A DNA stretch of 64,000 bases from Marinobacterium ramblicola. GTDB taxonomy: Bacteria > Pseudomonadota > Gammaproteobacteria > Pseudomonadales > Balneatricaceae. How positions within the stretch are numbered: position 1 is the stretch's first letter; the number at the start of each line of letters is the position of its first letter. The stretch spans positions 1 to 64,000 of the forward strand of contig NZ_JAHREP010000026.1 of the NCBI RefSeq assembly GCF_019084545.1, given 5' to 3'. Below, piece by piece: positions 1-9,158 of the stretch. The notes under the pieces were generated by a model. That model saw nothing but the letters and a program-made list of their open reading frames with translations. It was not told the DNA's origin and made no database searches. A program made the translations under genes and the position numbers.

Positions 1-483
1 TTCCAGCACTTCAACCTGTTCCCGCACCTGACCGTGCTGGAGAACTGCGTGCTGGCGCCGATCTGGGTGAAGAAGGTGCCGCGCAAGGAGGCCGAGGCCA
101 CGGCGATGAAGTACCTCGAACGCGTCAAGATCCCGGAGCAGGCACTGAAGTACCCGGGGCAGCTCTCCGGCGGTCAGCAGCAGCGTGTGGCGATCGCCCG
201 CAGTCTGTGCATGAACCCGGACGTGATGCTGTTCGACGAGCCGACCTCGGCGCTGGACCCGGAGATGATCAAGGAGGTGCTCGACGTGATGATCGAGCTG
301 GCCCAGGAGGGGATGACCATGCTCTGCGTGACCCACGAGATGGGCTTCGCCAAGACCGTGGCGGACCGGGTGATCTTCATGGACGCCGGGCAGATCGTGG
401 AGGAGAACGACCCGCACGAGTTCTTCAACAACCCGCAGCATGAACGGACCCAGCTGTTCCTCAGCCAGATCCTCAATCACTGA
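1..483 (+). CDS. Polar amino-acid ABC transporter ATPase (5' truncated)
   Basis: ATP-hydrolysing subunit of an inner-membrane amino-acid importer of the GlnQ/HisP type. The frame is open from base 1, so the N-terminus with Walker A lies outside the window. The visible part starts at the Q-loop ([14 protein letters not shown]), then the ABC signature [13 protein letters not shown], Walker [14 protein letters not shown] and the H-loop VTHEMGFA. The [11 protein letters not shown] context and the short C-terminus ending SQILNH are typical of the polar amino-acid class. It is the last gene of its operon: a strong terminator follows. The substrate cannot be told from this fragment; glutamate or glutamine would suit the next two genes, but that is inference. 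Confidence 0.93.
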   Translation, partial: FQHFNLFPHLTVLENCVLAPIWVKKVPRKEAEATAMKYLERVKIPEQALKYPGQLSGGQQQRVAIARSLCMNPDVMLFDEPTSALDPEMIKEVLDVMIELAQEGMTMLCVTHEMGFAKTVADRVIFMDAGQIVEENDPHEFFNNPQHERTQLFLSQILNH

Positions 484-500
484 TCCAAACCGGGTACGGG

Positions 501-526
501 ACGCCCGCCTGCGGGCGGGCGTTTTT
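501..526 (+). terminator. Rho-independent terminator after the ABC ATPase
   Basis: An 8-bp GC-rich stem (501-508 with 515-522), a 6-nt loop and a T-run to 526, 18 nt after the ATPase stop. Confidence 0.88.
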
Positions 527-603
527 GCACCCGGAATCACTATAAGCAACAGACCATAAGCAACCCCAAAGAACCGTATTGCGTGTCCGCGCAAGGTGCC
601 CCA

Positions 604-3600
604 ATGTCCGATAGTCACCCCGAATACGATAATAAAGAACAACTGATCAACCGAATTGGCGAAAATCTCCAGGCACGCTTTCCCCGCGAGGAGGTAGACG
701 CCATCACCTCACTCGCACGACGCTACTACCAGGTGATCCCCAGCGACGAACTGATGCAGCGTTCGCTGGATGACCTGCTCGGCGTTACCCTGTCGGCCTG
801 GCAGTTTTTGCAGCAACACCGCGTCGACGAACCCAAGGTACGGGTGTTCAATCCGGACTTCGAGCAGCATGGCTGGCAGTCCGGCCACACCGTCATCGAG
901 GTGCTGCAGTCGGACATGCCGTTCCTGGTCGACTCAATCCGCATGGAGCTGAATCGCCGCGAACTGGCTATCCATACCATCTGCAACACCGTGCTTTGTG
1001 TGCAGCGCGATCAGGGGCAACTGCAAGCGATACTGAACGAAGAGAAACAGGGCGAGGAGTGCCGCCGAGAGTCTCTGATCCATCTCGAGATCGACCGCCA
1101 GTCCGATCCCGAGGTACTGAAAGCCCTGCAGCAGGGGCTGCTGGAAGTATTGGCCGAGGTGCGGGTGGCGGTCGCTGATCACACGCAGATGCGTGCCAGC
1201 GTCGGTCAGCTGGTTGAGATGACAAAGGCACAGAGCGGGGAGCAGGCGCAACACACGGCAGAGTTTCTCGCATGGTTACTGGACAACCATTTCACGTTTC
1301 TTGGTTACGAGGTTTTTGAGTCCGCCGGAAAAGGCAAAGGCTGGCAACGGCTGACGCAAGCCTCACTAGGCATTCAGGCATTGGCAGGAGAGCAGACACC
1401 GCCGAACAGCCTGGCTGCTGCAACCGACGGCAGCGCGTTGAGCTTCTCCCGTGAGGGGCGCCGCTCCAGGGTGCACCGTCCCGCGTATCTGGATGTTGTC
1501 AGTGTGCGCAGCGTCGATGCCGGCGGCAAGGTGACCGCTATCCATCGCTTCGTCGGCCTCTACACCTCGCCGGTGTATCGACGCTCGCTGACCGAGATTC
1601 CTCTGGTGCGGGCGAAAGCGGAGGCGGTGCTCAAGCGTGCCGGCTTCACCCCCGATGGCCACAGCAGCAAGGAGCTGTTGGATATCCTCGAGGATCTGCC
1701 GCGCGAAGAGCTGTTCCTGGCCACCACCGATGAGCTTTATCAAACCGCAATCGGCATTTTCGATCTGCAGGAGCGGCATAAGGTCCGCCTGCTGATCCGC
1801 CGGGACGCCTGCCAGGAGTTCTACTCCTGTCTCTACTATGTACCGCGCGAACTGTTTAACAGCGCGTTGCGACAGAAGATCCAGGCGGTGCTGACGGAGC
1901 AGCTGCAGGCGCAGGAGGTGGAGTTCCGTACCCGTTTCTCCGATTCGATTCTGGCCCGTGTCCATTTCGTACTCAGAGTCGATCCGCAATCGAAGCCGGG
2001 CTGCGACTTCAAGCGCCTGGAGCGCCGGGTCATCGAAGCCTCCCGCGCCTGGGATGACGAGCTCAAGGGCGGCCTGGTGGATGTCAACGGTGAGGAGCAG
2101 GGCAACCGTCTGGCGATGAATTATGCACAGGCGTTTCCATCCGCCTATCGCGAGCATTTTTCGCCGCGCAGTGCGTTGCTCGATATCTACCACCTTGAAC
2201 AACTGTCCGCGAAGCAGCCGGTGGCGATGAGTTTCTACCGGGCATTGGAACCGGCCTCCGAGGTGCTGCGCTGCAAACTGTATCAGGCCGAGCGCTCCAT
2301 CGTGCTGTCCGATGTGCTGCCGATCCTGGAACAGCTCGGGCTCAAGGTGCTGGGCGAGCACCCCTATCCGGTGCAGCGCCGCGACGGCCAGCGTTTCTGG
2401 CTGCACGACTTTACGCTGGTCCCCCGTGCCGCCGAGCCGGTGGAGCTGGAGGCGATCAAGCCGATCGTGCAGGAGGCGTTTCTGCGCCTGTGGCATGGCG
2501 ATGCCGAGAACGACCCGTTCAACCGCCTGGTGTTGTCGGCTCGTTTGAACTGGCGTGAGGTGGCGCTGCTGCGCGCCTATGCGCGCTACAGCAAACAGCT
2601 GCGTCTGGGCTTCAGCCAGACCTATATCGCCGAGGCGCTGTGTCGTTATCCACAGATCGCCCGCCAGTTGGTGGCGCTGTTCCGCGCCCGCTTCGAGCCC
2701 GCGCGTCAGGTCAGCGACAAGGTGCAGGCGCTGGCTGAGCGGCTGGAGCAGAGCATCCTGGAGGGGCTGGATCGCGTCACCAGCCTGGACGATGACAAGA
2801 TCCTTCGCCGCTACCTGGTGCTGATCAAGGCGACGCTGAGAACCAACTATTTCCGCACCGACGAAGCGGGACTGCCACGCGGCTACTTCTCCTTCAAGCT
2901 GGACCCGGGCGCGATTCCGGAGATCCCCAAGCCGCGACCGAAGTTCGAGATCTTCGTCTATTCGCCCCGGGTCGAGGGTGTGCATCTGCGTGGCGGCAAG
3001 GTGGCCCGCGGCGGCCTGCGCTGGTCGGACCGGCTGGAGGACTACCGTACCGAGGTGCTGGGCCTGGTCAAGGCGCAGCAGGTGAAAAACGCGGTGATCG
3101 TGCCGGTGGGGGCCAAGGGCGGCTTCGTCGCCAAGCGGCTGCCCGATGGCGGTGACCGGGAGGCGATGCTGGCCGAGGGGATCGCCTGCTACCAGACCTT
3201 TATCCGTGGCCTGCTGGACCTGACCGATAACCTGGTCGGCGGCGAACTGGTGCCGCCGGCCGAGGTGGTGCGTCACGACGAGGACGACCCCTACCTGGTA
3301 GTGGCAGCCGACAAGGGTACCGCCACCTTCTCCGATATCGCCAACGCCATCGCTGAGGAGTATGGCTTCTGGCTCGGCGATGCCTTCGCCTCCGGCGGCA
3401 GCCAGGGCTACGACCACAAAAAGATGGGGATCACCGCCCGCGGCGCCTGGGAGTCGGTCAAGCGTCACTTCCGCGAGCAGGAGCTGGATACCCAAAGCGA
3501 GAGCTTCACTGTCGTCGCCATCGGCGACATGTCGGGTGACGTGTTCGGCAACGGCATGTTGCTGTCCGAGCATATCCGCCTGGTGGCGGCATTCAACCAT

Positions 3601-5424
3601 CAGCATATCTTTATCGATCCCGAGCCGGACGCTACCGCGAGCTTTGCCGAGCGGCAGCGACTTTTTGCACTGCCCCGCACCACCTGGGCCGATTACGACT
3701 CCGGTCTGATCTCCCAGGGGGGCGGTGTCTTTTTACGCAGTGCCAAGTGGATCGAGATAACCGCACCGATGCGCGAGCGCTTCGGTATCACAGAGACACG
3801 ATTGACGCCGAACGAGCTGATCAGCGCGCTGCTGCGCTCGCCGGTGGACCTGATCTGGAACGGCGGCATCGGCACCTACGTCAAGGCCAGCAGCGAAACC
3901 CACGCCGAGGTGGGCGACAAGGCCAATGACGGACTGCGCATCGATGGCCGGGAGCTGCGCTGCCGGGTGCTGGGCGAGGGCGGCAACCTGGGCTTCACCC
4001 AGCTGGGCCGTGCCGAGTTCGCCGCCAATGGTGGTGCCTGCAACACCGATTTCATCGACAACGCCGGTGGTGTCGACTGCTCCGACCACGAGGTCAACAT
4101 CAAGATCCTGCTCAACGACCTGGTCGCCGCCGGTGACCTGACGCTGAAGCAGCGCAACCGCCTGCTGGCGGAGATGACCGATGAGGTGGCCGAGCTGGTA
4201 CTGCGCAACAACTACCGCCAGGTGCAGGCGCTGAGCCTGGCCGAGCGCCATGTGCGCCACGCGCCGGACGAGTATCTGCGCCTGATTCAGCATCTGGAGA
4301 GCCGCGGTCGCCTGGACCGGGTGCTGGAAGCGATACCGGACGATGCCCTGTTCGCCGAGCGCCGCGACCGCGGTCCGGCCCTGACCCGTCCGGAACTGTC
4401 GGTGCTGCTGGCCTACGCCAAGGCGGAGCTGAAGGAGGAGCTGATGCGGGCGACCGAGGTCACCGACGACTGCTACCTGGGCGCCGCGCTGGCAACCGCC
4501 TTCCCGGAGCGTCTGGTCGCGGCCTACCCTGAACCGCTGCAGCGGCATCGTCTGAAACCGGAGATCGTTGCCACGCAGCTGGCCAACGATATGGTCAACA
4601 CTTTGGGGCCGAGCTTCGCCAACCGTCTGCGACAGTCCACCGGCGCCGGGTTGGCGCAGATCCTGACCGCCTATGTGATCAGCCGTGACCTGTTCGAGCT
4701 GCCGGCACTCTGGCGGCGAATCGAAGCACTCGATAATCGGGTGCCGGCCGCGGTCCAGCTCGACATGATGAGCGATCTGGTACGTCTGGCGCGGCGCGCC
4801 TGCCGCTGGGTGTTGCGTCAGCCGGAGCTGCTGCGCAACGCTGCTGAAGCAGTCGAGCGCTACCGTCAGGGCGTGGCGGGACTGAGCCAGTCGCTTGCCG
4901 TGCGCCTCAGTGGCGAGCCGCTGCAGAACTGGCAGGCCCGCTTCAATGAGCTCACCGATGCCGGGGTGCCGGATGATCTCGCCGGCGTCGTCGCCGGTAG
5001 CGACAGCCTCTACTCGGCGCTGGCGATCATCGAGGTGGCGGCTCAGACCGGTCAGCCGCTGGAGCAGGTGGCGGATATCTACTTCGGTCTCGGCGAGCGG
5101 CTGGAGCTGCATTGGTTCGATCAGCAGGTCAAGGCACTGAGTGCCGACAGCCACTGGGAAGCGATGGCACGTGACAGCTACCGTGAGGAGCTGGACAGCC
5201 AGCAGCGCGCGCTGACTGTCAGCGTGCTGCAGTTCGACCGCGACAGCGCCGACGCAGACTCAGTGATCGAGCGGTGGCTGTCGCATCATGGCGATGCGCT
5301 GAGCCGTTGGCAGCAGATGCTGGCAGATCTGCGCGGTGTCGGGCAGAAGGAGTGTGCCGTGTTCTCGGTGGCACTGCGCGAGCTGTGGATGCTGGCGCAG
5401 CGCAGTCTGGCCGGAGCCGGTTGA
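604..5424 (+). CDS. gdhB: NAD-specific glutamate dehydrogenase, large (180-kDa) class
   Basis: Oxidises glutamate to 2-oxoglutarate and ammonia with NAD in the cytosol; a catabolic enzyme. About 1,606 residues, the length of the bacterial large GDH family. The N-terminal third is the ACT-like regulatory region. The catalytic core around 2,900-4,150 contains the lysine loop VPVGAKGGFVAKRLP, the run GDMSGDVFGNGMLLS and the nucleotide-binding run LGEGGNLGFTQLGR, followed by the helical C-terminal domain. I chose ATG 604 because AAGGTG sits just before it; an in-frame GTG at 583 would add 7 residues. It overlaps glsA by one base (TGATG), so the two are probably translationally coupled for glutamine and glutamate use. 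Confidence 0.95.
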   Translation: MSDSHPEYDNKEQLINRIGENLQARFPREEVDAITSLARRYYQVIPSDELMQRSLDDLLGVTLSAWQFLQQHRVDEPKVRVFNPDFEQHGWQSGHTVIEVLQSDMPFLVDSIRMELNRRELAIHTICNTVLCVQRDQGQLQAILNEEKQGEECRRESLIHLEIDRQSDPEVLKALQQGLLEVLAEVRVAVADHTQMRASVGQLVEMTKAQSGEQAQHTAEFLAWLLDNHFTFLGYEVFESAGKGKGWQRLTQASLGIQALAGEQTPPNSLAAATDGSALSFSREGRRSRVHRPAYLDVVSVRSVDAGGKVTAIHRFVGLYTSPVYRRSLTEIPLVRAKAEAVLKRAGFTPDGHSSKELLDILEDLPREELFLATTDELYQTAIGIFDLQERHKVRLLIRRDACQEFYSCLYYVPRELFNSALRQKIQAVLTEQLQAQEVEFRTRFSDSILARVHFVLRVDPQSKPGCDFKRLERRVIEASRAWDDELKGGLVDVNGEEQGNRLAMNYAQAFPSAYREHFSPRSALLDIYHLEQLSAKQPVAMSFYRALEPASEVLRCKLYQAERSIVLSDVLPILEQLGLKVLGEHPYPVQRRDGQRFWLHDFTLVPRAAEPVELEAIKPIVQEAFLRLWHGDAENDPFNRLVLSARLNWREVALLRAYARYSKQLRLGFSQTYIAEALCRYPQIARQLVALFRARFEPARQVSDKVQALAERLEQSILEGLDRVTSLDDDKILRRYLVLIKATLRTNYFRTDEAGLPRGYFSFKLDPGAIPEIPKPRPKFEIFVYSPRVEGVHLRGGKVARGGLRWSDRLEDYRTEVLGLVKAQQVKNAVIVPVGAKGGFVAKRLPDGGDREAMLAEGIACYQTFIRGLLDLTDNLVGGELVPPAEVVRHDEDDPYLVVAADKGTATFSDIANAIAEEYGFWLGDAFASGGSQGYDHKKMGITARGAWESVKRHFREQELDTQSESFTVVAIGDMSGDVFGNGMLLSEHIRLVAAFNHQHIFIDPEPDATASFAERQRLFALPRTTWADYDSGLISQGGGVFLRSAKWIEITAPMRERFGITETRLTPNELISALLRSPVDLIWNGGIGTYVKASSETHAEVGDKANDGLRIDGRELRCRVLGEGGNLGFTQLGRAEFAANGGACNTDFIDNAGGVDCSDHEVNIKILLNDLVAAGDLTLKQRNRLLAEMTDEVAELVLRNNYRQVQALSLAERHVRHAPDEYLRLIQHLESRGRLDRVLEAIPDDALFAERRDRGPALTRPELSVLLAYAKAELKEELMRATEVTDDCYLGAALATAFPERLVAAYPEPLQRHRLKPEIVATQLANDMVNTLGPSFANRLRQSTGAGLAQILTAYVISRDLFELPALWRRIEALDNRVPAAVQLDMMSDLVRLARRACRWVLRQPELLRNAAEAVERYRQGVAGLSQSLAVRLSGEPLQNWQARFNELTDAGVPDDLAGVVAGSDSLYSALAIIEVAAQTGQPLEQVADIYFGLGERLELHWFDQQVKALSADSHWEAMARDSYREELDSQQRALTVSVLQFDRDSADADSVIERWLSHHGDALSRWQQMLADLRGVGQKECAVFSVALRELWMLAQRSLAGAG

Positions 5425-6377
5425 TGCCGCTGCTGTACGCCACCCCCGGCTCCGGCCGGGGGCACCGGAGTCCGCAGCAGATGCAGGCCTGGGTTGAATC
5501 GATCGCCGAGCGCGCCCGTACCCGGCTGGGCCAGGGACGGGTGGCCGATTATATCCCGGCACTGGCGCGGCAGGAGGCGGACCGCTTCGGTATCGCGATC
5601 TACACCAACGAGGGGGAGCTTTACACCGCCGGGAATGCTCAAGAAGCGTTCTCGATCCAGAGCATCTCCAAGCTGTTTCTGCTCACCCTGTCGCTACGGG
5701 TGTTCGGCAACAGGCTTTGGGAGCGGGTGGGGCTCAACCCCTCCGGCATGCCGTTCAACTCCCTGACCCAGCTGGAGGTGGAGCGGGGCAAGCCGCGCAA
5801 CCCCTTCATCAACGCCGGTGCCATCGTCGTCACCGACCACCTGGTCAGTGCCTTCGCCACCCCCTCGCAGTATCTGCAGGATGTGGCGCGCCGGCTGTCC
5901 GGCGACAACCGGGTACTGATCGACCGCGAGGTGCTGGAGTCGGAGTGGCAGCACCGCTCGCGCAATGCCGCGATGGCCTACCTGATGAAGGCGTTCGGTA
6001 ACATCGATAACGAGGTGGACGATGTGCTCTACGCCTATTTCGCCTGTTGCGCACTGGGCATGAGCTGTGCCGATCTGGCGGTGGCGTTGAACTATCTGGC
6101 CGCCTCCGGCTATTCGCGTCAGGCGCAGGAGCAGATCGTCGAACCGGAGCTGGCCCGCAAGATCAACTCGATTCTGTTTACCTCCGGGATGTACGACGCG
6201 GCGGGCGAGTTCGCCTACCGCGTCGGGCTGCCGGCCAAGAGCGGGGTCGGCGGTGGCATTGCGGCGATCGTGCCGGGCCGGATGTCGGTCTGCGTCTGGT
6301 CGCCCGCGCTCGATATCAACGGCAACTCGGTCGCCGGGCAGTACGCACTGGAGCTGCTGGCCAACGAACTGGGCTGA
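5424..6377 (+). CDS. glsA: Glutaminase (serine-dependent beta-lactamase fold)
   Basis: Hydrolyses glutamine to glutamate and ammonia. About 317 residues, close to E. coli YneH/GlsA2 (308). The catalytic serine-lysine motif SIQSISK lies at residues 77-83, with the family runs QGRVADYIPAL, PFNSLTQLE, NPFINAGAI, SRNAAMAYLMK and GLPAKSGVGGGI all intact. ATG 5424 overlaps the gdhB stop and has GGAG seven bases upstream. ATG 5481 is a shorter alternative closer to the E. coli N-terminus but lacks a clear ribosome-binding site. Together with gdhB this makes a glutamine to glutamate to 2-oxoglutarate pair. A hairpin follows the stop. Confidence 0.94.
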   Translation: MPLLYATPGSGRGHRSPQQMQAWVESIAERARTRLGQGRVADYIPALARQEADRFGIAIYTNEGELYTAGNAQEAFSIQSISKLFLLTLSLRVFGNRLWERVGLNPSGMPFNSLTQLEVERGKPRNPFINAGAIVVTDHLVSAFATPSQYLQDVARRLSGDNRVLIDREVLESEWQHRSRNAAMAYLMKAFGNIDNEVDDVLYAYFACCALGMSCADLAVALNYLAASGYSRQAQEQIVEPELARKINSILFTSGMYDAAGEFAYRVGLPAKSGVGGGIAAIVPGRMSVCVWSPALDINGNSVAGQYALELLANELG

Positions 6378-6386
6378 TCTCCCTTG

Positions 6387-6416
6387 GAGTCGGGTATCGA
6401 GCAGGATATCCGACTC
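6387..6416. terminator. Convergent hairpin between glsA and the EAL gene
   Basis: Arms 6387-6398 and 6405-6416 match at 11 of 12 positions around a 6-nt loop. The hairpin overlaps the stop codon of the leftward EAL gene. No T-run follows on either strand, so it may be a Rho-linked or processing hairpin rather than a classical terminator. Confidence 0.5.
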
Positions 6417-7677
6417 ACTCCTCCGGGCAGAGAAAATCGCAGCAGAACACACTCAATCGGTTACCCAGGTCGATCGCCTGAGACAGGGTGATGCACAGAC
6501 GTGAATCGGTGATCGACAGATAGGGCTGGCTGATCTGGGTCTGGCCAGGTGTTTCCAGTGCCAGATAGTGATAGGGGCGGTGGGACCAGCTGGCGTTGCG
6601 GTATTGCTGCAGCGGTGCAAAGCGTCGGTTGCTATCGGGACCGGTATGATGAGGGGTGATGCCGCTGTGGATCTGCTCACCCGACTCATCCAGCAGATAA
6701 CAGCGCAGGGTGTTCGGCTCCTGCAGCAGTTGGCTGCAGCTGGCCGAAAAATCCCGGCTCAGTTGGTATCGCTGTGCCGCAACCCTGAACAGGTATTCCA
6801 GTGCCTGGATGTAGAGATCCTTGGCGTAACGGAGTTGGGTGCGCTGGGTCTTGCGCCGCATGAGCAGGTGATCGAAGCGCTCCCTGTCATTGGGGCGATT
6901 CGCGATTCGGGGCTCTGGCTTGGCAAAGTAGTAACCCTGAACCATATCGGCGTTGGCCTCGATCGCCAGCATCGCCTGCTGCTCGGTTTCGATACCCTCC
7001 AATACCACCTGGCTGCCGGCACCATGCAGCAGATCGATGATGCCGCTGAGCATTTTGCCAACTCGGCTGGATTCGGCTGCCCGCTGTACCAGTTGCCGGT
7101 CGATCTTGACGATATCCGGCTCCAGTTGCCAGATGCGGTCGAAGTTGGAACTACCGGCACCGAAATCGTCGACCGCAATCAGGCAGCCCAGCGCGCGCAG
7201 ATGGTCGATAAAGCCTTTCAGGCTGCCCAGGTCCTGGACCTGATTTTCCAGAATCTCGATCACGATCCGGTGCGCAGGGATGGCGAAGTCTGCCAGCATG
7301 CGGCGGGTAAAACCGCTATCGGGTTGTTCGCTGATCAGTAGCTGGGAGTTGAGGTTAAGAAACAGCCACTGCTGTTCGGTCTGCTGGCGGGCAAAATTTT
7401 CCAGATGCAGAGCGCGGCACAGGCGGTCCAGCTGCAGCATCTCGCTACTGGTCGAGGGCAGGGCAAACAGCTCGGCGGGGGTGAGCGAGACGCCATCCCA
7501 GCGCTGAGCCCGTACCAGCCCCTCGTAGCCGACGGCGCAGCGGTGCGCGATGCTGTAGATCGGCTGGAAATGGCTGCTCAGAGCGTTGCCTCGATAGTGT
7601 CGGCTCAGAGGGGCGGGATGGGGCTGGGGAGGCAGCAGGTCGCTTTCCTGAAAACGGTGTTGTATGGCGCCCTGCAT
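6415..7677 (-). CDS. EAL-domain cyclic-di-GMP phosphodiesterase
   Basis: Predicted to hydrolyse c-di-GMP to pGpG. 420 residues. The EAL domain spans about 30-260 and keeps the catalytic set: E52 in YEGLVR, the asparagines in FLNLN (108/110), VIEILEN (141/144), the D170-D171 pair in VDDFGAGSSN, K191 in VKID, E227 in LEGIE and Q247 in VQGYY, so it is probably active. Residues 270-420 lack a GGDEF domain and resemble the PAS-like sensory region C-terminal to EAL in YkuI-type proteins. There is no signal peptide or membrane segment. ATG 7677 follows AGGGAGAG. Its 5' leader contains an unusual hairpin (7794-7840). Confidence 0.88.
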   Translation of the reverse strand: MQGAIQHRFQESDLLPPQPHPAPLSRHYRGNALSSHFQPIYSIAHRCAVGYEGLVRAQRWDGVSLTPAELFALPSTSSEMLQLDRLCRALHLENFARQQTEQQWLFLNLNSQLLISEQPDSGFTRRMLADFAIPAHRIVIEILENQVQDLGSLKGFIDHLRALGCLIAVDDFGAGSSNFDRIWQLEPDIVKIDRQLVQRAAESSRVGKMLSGIIDLLHGAGSQVVLEGIETEQQAMLAIEANADMVQGYYFAKPEPRIANRPNDRERFDHLLMRRKTQRTQLRYAKDLYIQALEYLFRVAAQRYQLSRDFSASCSQLLQEPNTLRCYLLDESGEQIHSGITPHHTGPDSNRRFAPLQQYRNASWSHRPYHYLALETPGQTQISQPYLSITDSRLCITLSQAIDLGNRLSVFCCDFLCPEE

Positions 7678-7793
7678 TTAAGACTCTCCCTTGTGTATTC
7701 GCCTGTGAGGTGGTTCTATCCGGTTCGACACCAGGCCTGGCTAAAGCTCTATGCGTTCCAGTTGGGCTGGCTAAACAGAGTGATAAACGACAA

Positions 7794-7840
7794 AACGCCC
7801 CACGCGACTGCATCGATGGGATGCAATCGGGTGAGGCGTC
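7794..7840 (-). terminator. Long hairpin with T-run in the EAL leader (attenuator or small-RNA end)
   Basis: Arms 7794-7814 and 7820-7840 with a 5-nt loop. Read on the minus strand, 20 of 21 positions pair if G-U pairs are allowed, but only 17 of 21 on the plus strand. A TTTT run follows the minus-strand stem at 7795-7792. The asymmetry implies an RNA made leftwards, towards the EAL gene, ending or pausing about 115 nt before its start. It does not match my recollection of the c-di-GMP-I riboswitch core. Confidence 0.55.
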
Positions 7841-7873
7841 GTTGCCGGAAATCTGGTTGTGTCGAACGTTACC

Positions 7874-7893
7874 AATGCAAAAAATAATGCAAA
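7874..7893. repeat. Direct repeat AATGCAAA x2, 12-bp period
   Basis: AATGCAAA occurs at 7874-7881 and 7886-7893, just upstream (minus sense) of the leader hairpin. It may be a regulator-binding site or chance in an AT-rich stretch. Confidence 0.4.
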
Positions 7894-8042
7894 GTCCAAG
7901 CCTGATCTTATAACTCGTTTATATGTAAGTTTTTTTACAGCGATGAGGTTGAGTTTGCTGCCCACGCTTGGCGTATTTCGAGGTGATTCTGCTTCCGTAG
8001 AGGGCGCGGCAGGGGAGGATTGACCCGAGTTGGAGCGAATTG

Positions 8043-8090
8043 CTCAAGCGGGACTGACAGGGGCTTCAAGCCCTGCCGGCCCCGCTTGAG
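8043..8090. terminator. Inverted repeat downstream of hpaD
   Basis: Outer arms CTCAAGCGGG and CCCGCTTGAG, with an inner CAGGGGCTT/AGCCCTG pairing, lie just after the leftward hpaD stop. There is no clear T-run, so termination by it is only probable. Confidence 0.5.
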
Positions 8091-8106
8091 GTACAGCAGA
8101 TGTCGC

Positions 8107-8961
8107 TTACTGGACCGGGAACACCACGTTCGCCTGGCCGGTACCGGAGCTGGGGAAGTATTCGCCGATCAGTTCGCCCTTGCCGGTGTAGTTGTCCCAG
8201 CCCAGGGCGCCGAACAGCATGGCGGTGTCGTGCATGCCGCCTTCACCGGCGCAGTACTGGGCGTATTCCGGCAGCATCTTGAGGAACGTGGCGATCTCGC
8301 CCTTCTGCCACAGCTCCAGCACGCGCAGGTCGACCTGGCGGTTGAACTCGCGGGAGATGGTAAAGGTGCCGTTGTTCGCCTCATACAGCTCGTTCTCCCA
8401 GATCTTGTGGGACAGGGAGCCGGAGGCCAACAGCAGCACCTTGCTGTCGCTCTCCTTGATCGCTTCGGCGATCGCCTCGCCGAGTACGCGGGAGTCGTTC
8501 AGGTTGTGCACCGTGCACCAGGCGGCGACCGAGACGACCTTCAGATCCGCTTCCGGGTTCATGAAGTACATCGGTACCAGCGTGCCGTACTCCAGATCCA
8601 GGGTCTCCACCTGATGCGACAGGGTGTGCACACCGCGCTCGGTCGCCTTGGCGGCGATCGCATCGCCCAGCTCCGGCTTGCCCTCATATTCGTAGGCCAG
8701 GTTCTGGATAAAGTGGGGAAACTCGTGGCTGGTGTAGACACCCTTGAAGTGAGGGTTGCTGTTGATATGGAAGCCGGCGTTCACCAGCCAGTGAGTGTCG
8801 AGCACCACCACGGTGTCGGCTCCCGCTGCCCTGGCGCGGCGCGCGATCTCGCGTTGACCGTCGATCGCCTGCTGACGACAACCTTCAAGTTTGCCCGGCT
8901 TTTCCGACAGCAGCATGGTCGGAACGTGGGTGATTTTAGCTGCAAGAACGATTTCGCCCAT
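8107..8961 (-). CDS. hpaD: Homoprotocatechuate (3,4-dihydroxyphenylacetate) 2,3-dioxygenase
   Basis: Class III (LigB-fold) extradiol dioxygenase that opens 3,4-dihydroxyphenylacetate to 5-carboxymethyl-2-hydroxymuconic semialdehyde. 284 residues against 283 in E. coli HpaD, collinear throughout. Candidate metal ligands are H12 in KITHVP and H57 in DTHWLVN; the conserved runs GCRQQAIDG, LEYGTLVPM, LASGSLSH and SSGTGQ are present. ATG 8961 is chosen because AAAGGTG precedes it and the protein then begins MGEIVLAAKITHVP, as in the family; an upstream extension to 9027 has no homology. Downstream hpa genes (hpaG/E/F/H/I) are not in this window. Two palindromes upstream are likely HpaR operators. 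Confidence 0.93.
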   Translation of the reverse strand: MGEIVLAAKITHVPTMLLSEKPGKLEGCRQQAIDGQREIARRARAAGADTVVVLDTHWLVNAGFHINSNPHFKGVYTSHEFPHFIQNLAYEYEGKPELGDAIAAKATERGVHTLSHQVETLDLEYGTLVPMYFMNPEADLKVVSVAAWCTVHNLNDSRVLGEAIAEAIKESDSKVLLLASGSLSHKIWENELYEANNGTFTISREFNRQVDLRVLELWQKGEIATFLKMLPEYAQYCAGEGGMHDTAMLFGALGWDNYTGKGELIGEYFPSSGTGQANVVFPVQ

Positions 8962-9033
8962 TGTGAACACCTTTCTTATGTCGAGGGGGTGGTGTGATGG
9001 CTGCCGGGAACACCGACCGGTCATCAAGCCGTA

Positions 9034-9050
9034 TTTGCCCGAAGGGCAAA
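9034..9050. other. Small hairpin in the hpaD leader
   Basis: TTTGCCC and GGGCAAA with a 3-nt loop lie between the operators and the hpaD start. It may be leader structure; its function is unknown. Confidence 0.4.
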
Positions 9051-9063
9051 AATGGCAAATTCA

Positions 9064-9099
9064 TTAACATGTTAAATATTAAACTAGTTAACATGTTAA
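9064..9099. promoter_or_regulatory. Tandem palindromic operator TTAACATGTTAA x2
   Basis: Perfect 12-bp palindromes TTAACATGTTAA at 9064-9075 and 9088-9099, centres 24 bp apart, about 100 bp upstream of the leftward hpaD start. MarR-family proteins bind palindromes of this size, and the MarR gene hpaR is adjacent. Assignment to HpaR is inference. Confidence 0.75.
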
Positions 9100-9158
9100 A
9101 TAGAGTCAATGCACAAACCGGGCGTATGCTCAGTCAGTTGCACTCTTATTGATCGGTG

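Larger units (their letters stand above)
7678..8106. other. Intergenic region with structured elements
   Basis: 429 bases between the leftward EAL gene and hpaD with no credible ORF. It holds a long hairpin (7794-7840), a pair of direct repeats (7874-7893) and a second inverted repeat (8043-8090), each listed separately. Confidence 0.6.

Noticed and set aside
583-603. Upstream GTG start for glutamate dehydrogenase
   Set aside because: It lacks a ribosome-binding site, whereas ATG 604 has AAGGTG at good spacing. The GTG remains possible.
1366-3606. 746-codon open frame antisense to gdhB
   Set aside because: It lies wholly opposite a conserved enzyme gene, its translation is low-complexity (Q/H/L/R-rich) without domains, and it reflects GC-rich codon bias.
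3733-5154. 473-codon antisense frame within gdhB
   Set aside because: Same reason; no start signal or homology.
7794-7840. c-di-GMP-I riboswitch before the EAL gene
   Set aside because: The conserved core sequences as I remember them are not visible; only the hairpin itself is supported.
8020-8997. 325-codon plus-strand frame overlapping hpaD
   Set aside because: hpaD on the other strand is collinear with E. coli HpaD, which explains the open frame.
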